Origin: a virus
Length of the DNA stretch: 20,085 bases
IMG/VR virus record: IMGVR_UViG_3300037325_000041
Coordinates: 1-20,085 of that record
Direction: 5' to 3' (one strand)
Positions within the stretch are counted from its first letter, which is position 1. Each line of letters opens with the position of its first letter. The notes beneath the pieces were generated by a model. That model was given only the letters and a program-made list of their open reading frames with translations. It did no database searches and was not told the DNA's origin. Of this stretch, positions 1-5,894 are shown one piece after another. The position numbers and the translations under genes were made by a program.

Positions 1-495
1 GAATCAGCACAAACCAAAACACACGTAAAAGGAACTGCTAACGGTTCTTATGTTACTAACGGTACTTTTGCGGTTGGTGCGACCACAATTGCAGTTGATA
101 CTGGCGCCGGAACCATTTTAGCCGGTGATGTGATAACCTTTGCTGGTGATACTAACAAATACGTCGTTGATACAGCACTAGCATCAGGTTCGCTTGTTAT
201 TGGACTACCTGGCTTACGTCAACCATTGGCCGACGGTGTGTCCGTTACAATTGGTGCAGCTTACTCAGCAAATGCCGCGTTCAGCCGTTCAGCTATTGTT
301 TTAGCTAACCGATTGCCTGCAAGACCCGAAGAAGGCGACCAAGCCGAAGATGTTATGTCAGTTGTTGATCCTCGCTCTGGTATAACTTTTGAAGTGGCAT
401 TGTATAAGCAATACCGCCAAGTTCAATATGAAATATCAGCGGCTTGGGGTGTAAAGAACTTTAAAACAGAACACACCGCAACATTGCTAGGTTAA
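1..495 (+). CDS. Major capsid protein, P22 gp5-like, C-terminal part
   Basis: The reading frame is open from the first base, so the start lies outside the window and 164 residues are visible. The C-terminus (SGITFEVALYKQYRQVQYEI, then AAWGVKNFKTEHTATLLG) is the ending I recognise from P22 coat-protein (gp5) family major capsid proteins of siphovirus-like phages. The upstream part, rich in G, T and V, looks like a beta-rich insertion of the I-domain sort. The protein forms the icosahedral shell by HK97-type folding (family knowledge). A terminator follows the stop codon directly, which suits a highly expressed structural gene, and connector genes come next. The family call is from remembered sequence style; I could not align it. 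Confidence 0.82.
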   Translation, partial: ESAQTKTHVKGTANGSYVTNGTFAVGATTIAVDTGAGTILAGDVITFAGDTNKYVVDTALASGSLVIGLPGLRQPLADGVSVTIGAAYSANAAFSRSAIVLANRLPARPEEGDQAEDVMSVVDPRSGITFEVALYKQYRQVQYEISAAWGVKNFKTEHTATLLG

Positions 496-517
496 TAAAG
501 CCTAATAAACGCTAATC

Positions 518-545
518 AAAAGCCGCCAATATCGGCGGTTTTTTT
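518..545 (+). terminator. Rho-independent terminator after capsid gene
   Basis: CCGCC (523-527) pairs with GGCGG (534-538) around a 6-nt loop. The stem is extended by a G-T pair and by A residues pairing with the start of the T run (539-545). It lies 23 nt after the capsid stop codon. It probably attenuates transcription rather than stopping it, because the connector genes on the same strand have no convincing promoter of their own. Confidence 0.8.
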
Positions 546-563
546 ATTAAAGGTTTAAAGCAA

Positions 564-725
564 ATGTCTGATATATTAAAAACTGTTAAAATAAAAACTG
601 AAACCAAACGAGGTTTTGCAATTATTAATCAAAGCGATTTTAAGGCAGCAGAACATGAATTATATGAAGAAAAAGCCAAAGCCAAAACCACAAAAGCCAA
701 AACCGCAAAAGCCGCGGTAAAGTAA
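564..725 (+). CDS. Small lysine-rich phage protein of unknown function
   Basis: This is a 53-codon frame, ATG at 564 and TAA at 723-725. The product begins MSDILKTVKIKTETKRGFAI and ends in a low-complexity tail of KAKAKTTKAKTAKAAVK type, strongly basic and alanine-rich. Small proteins with a 'GF(A/V)IIN.SDF..A.HELYEE' core occur between capsid and connector genes in related phages; I recognise this from memory of the family pattern. Its role is unknown; an accessory head or connector function is possible from position alone. The gene lies between the capsid terminator and the DnaT-like adaptor gene. The Shine-Dalgarno is weak (AAAGG-like at 549-553). Confidence 0.6.
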   Translation: MSDILKTVKIKTETKRGFAIINQSDFKAAEHELYEEKAKAKTTKAKTAKAAVK

Positions 726-758
726 AAAATTAGTGCTTTATAATTTAGGTGAGAGCTA

Positions 759-1250
759 ATGACAATCATAGTAGAAAACGGAACAATCGTAACAGACGCA
801 AACAGTTATGTTAGTGATGCCGAATACGTCGCATATGCTTCACAGAGAAGTTATTCAATTGGAACTGATGCAGATACACGCGAAAACGAGTTAATCAAGG
901 CTATGGACTATTTAGAGCAGTATCGCTTTAGATTTAAAGGTCTAAAGGTTAGCGGCGGTCAATCTTTGCAATGGCCTCGTTATGGTGTTTATTTAGATAG
1001 CTTTCAGTTAGACAGCAGCTTAATCCCGAAAGAATTAAAGCGCTCACAAATGGAGCTGGCTATTTTGTCTATCTCCTCAGACCTAGCACCGAGCGGCAAC
1101 TTGGAAAACGTCTCAAGTCAATCGCTTGGTGAATTATCAATAAGCTACTACAGCGGCGGCACTTATAAAAGTTTGCAGCATGACAATGTTGATCAATACC
1201 TAGATTGCTTGTTAATTAATAACGGCAACGTAATGTCGGTCAGGGTTTAA
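759..1250 (+). CDS. DnaT-like domain protein, putative head-tail adaptor
   Basis: The 163-residue product begins MTIIVENGTIVTDANSYVSD and contains 'DYLEQYRFRFKGLKV' and 'LQWPRYGVYLD' followed by 'IPKELKRSQMELAILS'. This pattern is the hallmark of the phage family annotated as DnaT-like ssDNA-binding protein (DnaT_2). The DnaT label is historical. In phages these genes always sit at the first connector position after the capsid, so a head-tail adaptor role (helical bundle on the portal ring) is more likely. A good Shine-Dalgarno AGGTGAG at 748-754 fixes the ATG. The next gene starts 1 nt after the stop codon, consistent with a translationally coupled connector operon. Confidence 0.78.
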   Translation: MTIIVENGTIVTDANSYVSDAEYVAYASQRSYSIGTDADTRENELIKAMDYLEQYRFRFKGLKVSGGQSLQWPRYGVYLDSFQLDSSLIPKELKRSQMELAILSISSDLAPSGNLENVSSQSLGELSISYYSGGTYKSLQHDNVDQYLDCLLINNGNVMSVRV

Positions 1251-1251
1251 C

Positions 1252-1626
1252 ATGGCAGTTACCCGCGCAGTATTCAAAACATTAGCAAAAAACTTTACTG
1301 ATAATGTATTTGCAGATTTTACAAAAGAATTTACGATACAAAATTATGCGGCTCTTCCAGATGGACAAGGAGGCCAAAAGCTAACTTGGTTAACGTTTGC
1401 AATTGTTAGAGGTTTTGTAAAAGATACTGATGGAATGCAACGTACAAAAGACGGCTATATTAAGAGCGAATACAAAACAAAGTTTAGTTTTGAATATGTC
1501 GACGGAGTAACTAATAAAATGCGAATATTATATAAGGACAATATATATAATATTGATAGCAACATACCTATACTTGAAGCCGATGTATTTATTAATATAA
1601 TGGCAAAAGAAGAGGTGGCAACGTAA
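1252..1626 (+). CDS. Putative head closure / head-tail joining protein
   Basis: The product is 124 residues, the usual size for phage head closure proteins (SPP1 gp16 / Phage_H_T_join type). The pattern fits a short beta-barrel: 'FTKEFTIQNYAALPDGQGGQ' followed by 'TWLTFAIVRGFVKD', then 'YIKSEYKTKFSFEYV' and 'RILYKDNIYNIDSNIPI'. The 'Y.I....' plus 'ILY....Y.I' strands match the joining-protein barrel. It starts 1 nt after the DnaT-like gene and overlaps the next gene as TAATG. No catalytic motif is expected. The assignment rests on size, position (second after capsid adaptor) and strand pattern, so it is moderate. Confidence 0.6.
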   Translation: MAVTRAVFKTLAKNFTDNVFADFTKEFTIQNYAALPDGQGGQKLTWLTFAIVRGFVKDTDGMQRTKDGYIKSEYKTKFSFEYVDGVTNKMRILYKDNIYNIDSNIPILEADVFINIMAKEEVAT

Positions 1627-2051
1627 TGGCTAGTGTAAAAATACAAGGCTTGAAGCAAGTCTTAAGAGATATTAGCGACGACGTTAAAGGTTATAACCAA
1701 GCGGTTGATATTGGCGTGTTGGTCACAGCTAATGAAATAAAACGGCATGCTATATTGAGCATTAATGATCAATCAAACGGTGAGCCTCGAAACGCTAGCA
1801 AAAGAGACAATCATATAATAAGCAAAAAAGGCCAAGCACCTAACACTGATTTAAGTGGTTTAGTTGGCAGCATTAAAGTTTCACACATAACAGGTAGCGA
1901 CGAGGCAATAGTGTTTAGTAATTTAGATTATGCCGCCTACCTTGAATTTATACTTGATCGGCCTTGGTTAGAACCCGCTATGATAGCAAAAGCCGATCAA
2001 TTAAAACCTAACATTGAATCGCAAATGCTAAAAATACGAGGTCTTAAATGA
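1626..2051 (+). CDS. HK97 gp10-like tail completion / neck protein
   Basis: The 141-residue product has the HK97-gp10 layout. The N-terminus 'SVKIQGLKQVLRDISDDVKG' is followed by a helix 'AVDIGVLVTANEIKRHA', then 'KKGQAPNTDLSGLVGSIKV', then 'YAAYLEFILDRPWLEPAMIA'. The 'APNTDT..L..SI' and 'YA.YLEFG....RP.L.PA' motifs define the family. The usual glycine-rich stretch after LEF (LEFGT....AARPF) is shortened here to LEFILDRPWLEP, a small deletion compared with most members. Members join the tail to the connector. It overlaps both neighbours (TAATG before, ATGA after), consistent with coupled translation in stoichiometric amounts. Confidence 0.75.
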   Translation: MASVKIQGLKQVLRDISDDVKGYNQAVDIGVLVTANEIKRHAILSINDQSNGEPRNASKRDNHIISKKGQAPNTDLSGLVGSIKVSHITGSDEAIVFSNLDYAAYLEFILDRPWLEPAMIAKADQLKPNIESQMLKIRGLK

Positions 2052-2437
2052 ATGATGTGTTTTTGCAAATATTCAATCGTTTAACCATCGATTTAAACCC
2101 GGTGCTGGTATATGACTACATACCACAAGACCTAAAAGACGATGATTACCCGTACACACAAATTGGATCAATTGACACTGTAAACGACGACACAGAGAGC
2201 GAAACAGGTTTTGAAGCATCGGTTCAGGTTACGAGCTATTCGAGATACAGAGGTTTAAAAGAAATTAATCAGTTATCAGGTTTTATTTATCAGTCTTTAA
2301 ACCACTGGCGTATATTGAACACTGCAACACATTCAATTGGTGACATTACACAAATTAGTCAAACGACTATAGTGGCACCCGATGGATTAACACGTATTAG
2401 TGTACAATCATTTAGATTGTATTTTGAACCATTGTAA
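2048..2437 (+). CDS. Tail terminator protein, DUF3168-like
   Basis: The 129-residue product has an N-terminal helix 'DVFLQIFNRLTID', then 'YPYTQIGSIDTVNDDTES', 'VTSYSRYRGLKEINQLSGFI' and a C-terminal 'PDGLTRISVQSFRLYFEPL'. This succession (YPY..IG, SRYRG.KE, DGLTR....FR) is typical of DUF3168 proteins, which cap the tail tube and join it to the head (SPP1 gp17 / lambda gpU role). It follows the gp10-like gene with an ATGA overlap and precedes the tail tube gene, the canonical order. A 37-nt AT-rich spacer separates it from the tube gene, and that gene has its own strong Shine-Dalgarno. Confidence 0.75.
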   Translation: MNDVFLQIFNRLTIDLNPVLVYDYIPQDLKDDDYPYTQIGSIDTVNDDTESETGFEASVQVTSYSRYRGLKEINQLSGFIYQSLNHWRILNTATHSIGDITQISQTTIVAPDGLTRISVQSFRLYFEPL

Positions 2438-2474
2438 GCAATAATTAATTTAATATTAAAATGAGGGTTATACC

Positions 2475-2882
2475 ATGAGTGCAGGCAGAGGTTTATTAAA
2501 TCGCGATGTGACAATGACAGTCGGATCGGTGACGCTGTTGGGCGTCGTGACTAAAGACGTTTCAATTACAAACAGTGCAGTTGAAGTTACAGACGACCAA
2601 AGCGGCGGTTTTCGAGAGCTATTAGCAAAAGGCGGTGTAAAAGCGCTTGATTTGTCTATTGGTGGTGACGTCAAAAACTATGAGCTATGCAAGACCATGT
2701 TTGCCACAACGCAAATGGTCGAGTGTGTAATTGATTTAGGCGACGGCGCAAGCACAGAAAGTACTCTAACTTTTGATGCTTTATTGTCAGAGTTTAGTTT
2801 TGGCGGTTCAGCAAACGAGAAAAACGAATACAGTGCTTCGCTAATGTCTAGCGGTGCAATAGTGTTCTCGGCAGGTACTTAA
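2475..2882 (+). CDS. Major tail (tube) protein, Phage_tail_2-like
   Basis: The 135-residue product starts MSAGRGLLNRDVTMTVGSVT and has 'GVVTKDVSITNSAVEVTDDQ', 'GGFRELLAKGGVKALDLSIG' and 'LTFDALLSEFSFGGSANEKN'. This is the pattern of the TP901-1-type major tail protein family, which stacks into the hexameric tube. A strong Shine-Dalgarno GAGGGT (2463-2468) lies before the ATG, as expected for an abundant structural protein. It follows the tail terminator and precedes the frameshifting chaperone genes, the standard order in siphoviruses. Residues such as 'ECVIDLGDGASTESTLTFDA' near the middle fit a beta-rich domain. Confidence 0.8.
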   Translation: MSAGRGLLNRDVTMTVGSVTLLGVVTKDVSITNSAVEVTDDQSGGFRELLAKGGVKALDLSIGGDVKNYELCKTMFATTQMVECVIDLGDGASTESTLTFDALLSEFSFGGSANEKNEYSASLMSSGAIVFSAGT

Positions 2883-2885
2883 TTT

Positions 2886-3254
2886 ATGTATGGCGGCAGA
2901 ATTAGAACGACATTAGCTTTACAATATGAGGACGAGATCCGTGATCTTAAAGTTACCTTTGACTTGATAGATCGGGTTCGTTCAAAAGTTCCTTGGGAAA
3001 AGTTAGCAATCGATTTATCGAAAGATGAACCGGAGCCTAACTTCTCAATGCTTGCTAAGTTTATTTATTACAACTTAGAGGCCGCCGGTTTTAAGCCTGA
3101 AATAGATGTTATTTACGATGAAATTATGGAAGGCGTCGAGAACCAGGCTGGATTTATTGCGGTAGCTTCGCAGATCATAATTGCATATCAGCCGCAGGGT
3201 CGCGTTAAAAAAAAGCCAGAAAAAGCGATAACGAAAGCGACGAAACCGACTTAG
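2886..3254 (+). CDS. Tail assembly chaperone G (zero-frame product)
   Basis: The zero-frame product is 122 residues, starting MYGGRIRTTLALQYEDEIRD. The first part is a small beta sheet of the GTA-gp10 / Phage_TAC_11 style, followed by 'FSMLAKFIYYNLEAAGFKPE' and a helical region. It then ends in a Lys-rich tail (KKKPEKAITKATKPT) that is produced only when no frameshift occurs. It sits between tail tube and tape measure genes, exactly where gpG/gpGT-type chaperones are found. The protein keeps the tape measure soluble during tail assembly (family knowledge). It starts 3 nt after the tube gene; the ATG has only a weak Shine-Dalgarno. Confidence 0.78.
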   Translation: MYGGRIRTTLALQYEDEIRDLKVTFDLIDRVRSKVPWEKLAIDLSKDEPEPNFSMLAKFIYYNLEAAGFKPEIDVIYDEIMEGVENQAGFIAVASQIIIAYQPQGRVKKKPEKAITKATKPT

Positions 3255-3472
3255 TCGAAATATTTTACGTTGCTTTAGTGGTTCGTTTAAAAGCGGTTAG
3301 TGTCGCTGATTTTTGGAATCTATCGCCCGGAGAGGCGGCCTTAATTCTTGACGATGCTATGACGACACAAATCGAGCAGGAAAAACAACGCGGTGGCATG
3401 AATGACGATATTCGCGACAGATTAGATAGCCGTCGCGCTAAATTACGCGCCAAAGGGATAGACGTCCAATGA
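2886..3472 (+). CDS. Tail assembly chaperone GT, -1 frameshift fusion
   Basis: A -1 shift at 3209-3215 joins the first 110 codons of the G gene to the -1 frame. That frame has no stop from the slip site to TGA at 3470-3472, giving about 195 residues. The added part begins ARKSDNESDETDLVEIFYVA and contains 'VSVADFWNLSPGEAALILDD', close in style to the TAC_6 chaperone domain of gene transfer agents ('FW.LTP.E'). A start at GTG 3278 within this frame has no visible Shine-Dalgarno, so independent translation is unlikely. The T domain of such fusions recruits the tail tube protein to the tape measure. The stop overlaps the tape measure ATG. Confidence 0.78.
3209..3215 (+). promoter_or_regulatory. 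Programmed -1 ribosomal frameshift slippery site A AAA AAG
   Basis: In the zero frame the codons are AAA (3210-3212) and AAG (3213-3215), preceded by A at 3209. This gives the canonical X XXY YYZ heptamer A AAA AAG, the most efficient E. coli -1 slip sequence and the one used by dnaX. It sits in an eight-A run (3207-3214). An AGGG at 3196-3199, 9 nt upstream, could act as the internal Shine-Dalgarno stimulator, as in dnaX. A small hairpin CGAC-TTA-GTCG (3247-3257) covers the zero-frame stop codon. Confidence 0.85.
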
Positions 3473-5892
3473 GTACTAAAGGCAAAATTTCTGTAACAGT
3501 CACAGCAAACGCGGTCAAGTTTAACCGCACGATGAAAGACGTTAGGAAAGATTTAAAAACCACAGGCGCAAGCATCAAAGCGTTTGGTGGTCAAATTGCC
3601 GCTGTGTCGAAAGGTATTGCGGGTTTTGCATTAGCAGGCGCTGCGTTTGCCGCTGGCGGTGCTGTGATAGTCAAGTCAAGCCTAAGCGCTATCAAAGAAT
3701 TAAAAACCTTATCAACCGCCGCAGGTTTAACCGTAGCAGAATTACAGCGCGGTGCTTTTGCTGCTAGGCAAGCAGGTATTGAGCAAGATAAATACGCGGA
3801 TATTTTAAAAGACGTAAACGATAAGGTCGGGGATTTTTTAGTTACTGGCGCTGGTCCTATGGTTGATTTTTTTGAAAAGATAGCCCCAAAAGTAGGCATT
3901 ACAGCCGATGCATTTAAAGGTTTAAACTCACAAGAAGCGTTAGGATTATATGTAAAATCCTTAGAAGAAGCCAACGTAAACCAACAAGAAATGACTTTCT
4001 TTATGGAAGCCATCGCGAGCGACTCTACTCTATTACTTCCATTGCTTACAGAAAACGGTAAAGCGATGAAAGAATATGCGGCACAGGCCGAGGCGTTAGG
4101 CATTGGCCTATCTGAGATTGATGTAGCCAAAGCAATCGAGGCAGAGGAAAAACTAGCAACGTTAGGAACGGTAATTAGTGGAAAAGTTAACGTGGCGGTT
4201 GCTGAGTTATCGCCTTTAATTGTAGCCGCAATGGAATCAATGATTAACTTTGTCGCAGAATCAGGCGGCATACGTGCTGTAATTATCCCGTCCTTACGTA
4301 GTTTAATTGTCGGGCTAGGGCATGTTGCCGATGTGTTTAATGGTTTAAAAGTAGTATTTCAAATTGTAAAAGTTTCCGCGTTAGGTTTTATTGCGTTAGT
4401 GACAACAGCATTTGAAGGTTTTTTCACGGGCGCCGTAACAGGTTTAAACGCCTTTACGTCACAGTTTGCAAAAGAGTTTAGGATCATAGGTGATCTAATT
4501 AGGCCGTTAAGCGATGAAGCTGCAAATATGTTTGACGGCATGGCTAAGTCTATCGAATCCGCACAGTTAAAAGTACCTAAATTAATACAGGATATAGGGG
4601 CCAGTCAGCGCGAGGCGTTAGCGGGTGCAAAAGTTGAGCTATCAGAAATGGCATTAGCCGCGACACCGTTGCAACGCTATACAGAGGCATTTGACGCCAT
4701 AGTCGCAAAGAGTAACGAAGCAACAGCTAAAATGAAAGAAAACATTGAAGCCGAGCGCATAGCCCGAGAAAAGGCGGGTGATGTCACAAGTAAACCCGAA
4801 GAAGTAGATCTTTCTGATTTTGACATCAACGACTTTAGAAAAAATACAGATCTTATGATAGCCAGCTTTGAAGGTCGCTATCATCTAATCGAAGAGAAGG
4901 ATCTGGAACACGTCAAGAAAATGCAGGATCAGTTAGTTGCTGCGAAAGATGCTGGGCTTGTAACAACACAACAATTTAATAAAACGTTTGAGGATTTAAG
5001 CAAGCCGAGAAAGTTAGCAAACTTTGATTTTGATGCGTTCAGAGAAGAAACGGCAACTATTATTTCATCAGTAAACGGTCGGTATGACTTATTGACAGAA
5101 GCTCAGCTAATAAAGCTAAGAGAGCAGCAGGAATTATTAGCGGCGGCAAAGACTCAGGAATTGGTTACAGACGACCAAGCGACTACGGCTGACAGTGAAT
5201 TGGACACAGCAATAGGGGGCAGTGATTTAATTAAGTATCAAGAAGAATCAATTGGGTTGATTGAAGCAATGGGTTTGCGTCTACAGTCACAGGAAGAAAT
5301 GCAAATTGCAGCAGACGCTAGAGAGTTAGCACAACTTAATACCCAGCTAGAAAATAAAAAAATATCGGTTGCTGATTATGAAGAAAAAACCGCCGAGATT
5401 GAACGTCGAAGTAATGAAGCGAAAAGACAAAACACAAAGCAGAATTTAGAAATGGGCTTTCAATTATTAGCACAAAACAGTTCCAAGGTTGGAAAGCTAA
5501 TGGAAGGAATCGCAATATACCAAGCGGTCATAAAAGGGAAGCAAGCGGCGGTTGATGCGTGGCAAGCTGGTATGAGTACTGGTGGTGTATTTGCGCCAGT
5601 TGTTGCGGCGGCATATGCAGCAGCTAGTATCGCGCGAACGGGTGCTATGATAAACAGTATTAAGTCAGGAGCTAAAAGCGCTGGCGGTGGTGGTAGCACA
5701 CCAAGCACACCAGCCGGTGGTAGTGGTGGCAATACTGGCGGCGGTCAAATGCAAGCGCAACAACCAAGTCGTGTTTTTAATGTGGATTTTGCCGGCGGTT
5801 CGTCGACAAGTACCGAACAAACTAGAAACCTGTTAGAATTAATTAATGAGCAAGCCGGCGACAACGTCGAGATAAATTTGAGGGGTGCATAA
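3469..5892 (+). CDS. Tail tape measure protein
   Basis: The product is 807 residues. It starts with a basic, beta-then-helix segment (STKGKISVTVTANAVKFNRT) followed by a hydrophobic Ala/Gly segment at about 40-68, the standard tape-measure opening. A long helical, coiled-coil-rich body follows, with a hydrophobic stretch at about 295-323. Residues about 450-510 and 518-578 are two diverged copies of a 68-residue-spaced unit (DFDINDF... and NFDFDAF...). The C-terminal part has a helix-rich 'KLMEGIAIYQAVIKGKQAAV' segment, an Ala-rich membrane-like stretch at about 705-730 and a Gly/Ser/Pro linker. At roughly 0.15 nm per residue the tail would be near 120 nm. Its ATGA overlaps the chaperone stop. 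Confidence 0.93.
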   Translation: MSTKGKISVTVTANAVKFNRTMKDVRKDLKTTGASIKAFGGQIAAVSKGIAGFALAGAAFAAGGAVIVKSSLSAIKELKTLSTAAGLTVAELQRGAFAARQAGIEQDKYADILKDVNDKVGDFLVTGAGPMVDFFEKIAPKVGITADAFKGLNSQEALGLYVKSLEEANVNQQEMTFFMEAIASDSTLLLPLLTENGKAMKEYAAQAEALGIGLSEIDVAKAIEAEEKLATLGTVISGKVNVAVAELSPLIVAAMESMINFVAESGGIRAVIIPSLRSLIVGLGHVADVFNGLKVVFQIVKVSALGFIALVTTAFEGFFTGAVTGLNAFTSQFAKEFRIIGDLIRPLSDEAANMFDGMAKSIESAQLKVPKLIQDIGASQREALAGAKVELSEMALAATPLQRYTEAFDAIVAKSNEATAKMKENIEAERIAREKAGDVTSKPEEVDLSDFDINDFRKNTDLMIASFEGRYHLIEEKDLEHVKKMQDQLVAAKDAGLVTTQQFNKTFEDLSKPRKLANFDFDAFREETATIISSVNGRYDLLTEAQLIKLREQQELLAAAKTQELVTDDQATTADSELDTAIGGSDLIKYQEESIGLIEAMGLRLQSQEEMQIAADARELAQLNTQLENKKISVADYEEKTAEIERRSNEAKRQNTKQNLEMGFQLLAQNSSKVGKLMEGIAIYQAVIKGKQAAVDAWQAGMSTGGVFAPVVAAAYAAASIARTGAMINSIKSGAKSAGGGGSTPSTPAGGSGGNTGGGQMQAQQPSRVFNVDFAGGSSTSTEQTRNLLELINEQAGDNVEINLRGA
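4816..5202 (+). repeat. Internal two-copy repeat in tape measure gene
   Basis: Residues from 450 (DFDINDFRKNTDLMIASFEG) and from 518 (NFDFDAFREETATIISSVNG) align with a constant 68-residue offset, each followed by RY.L...L.....M/Q. The two units are diverged at DNA level, so the duplication is old. This is a length-altering unit within the coiled-coil body. Confidence 0.6.
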
Positions 5893-5894
5893 TA

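Noticed and set aside
716-744. Possible promoter with TATAAT (739-744) before the DnaT-like gene
   Set aside because: The -10 is good, but there is only GGTAAA at the -35 distance and no extended -10; it could be chance in AT-rich DNA.
3278-3472. Independent GTG-started 64-codon gene
   Set aside because: No Shine-Dalgarno; the frame is open upstream to the slippery site, so it is the -1 extension of the chaperone.
3591-4271. Minus-strand open frame of 226 codons inside the tape measure gene
   Set aside because: It is the antisense of a helical, Ala-rich coding region; no Shine-Dalgarno or protein pattern, and the + frame is clearly coding.
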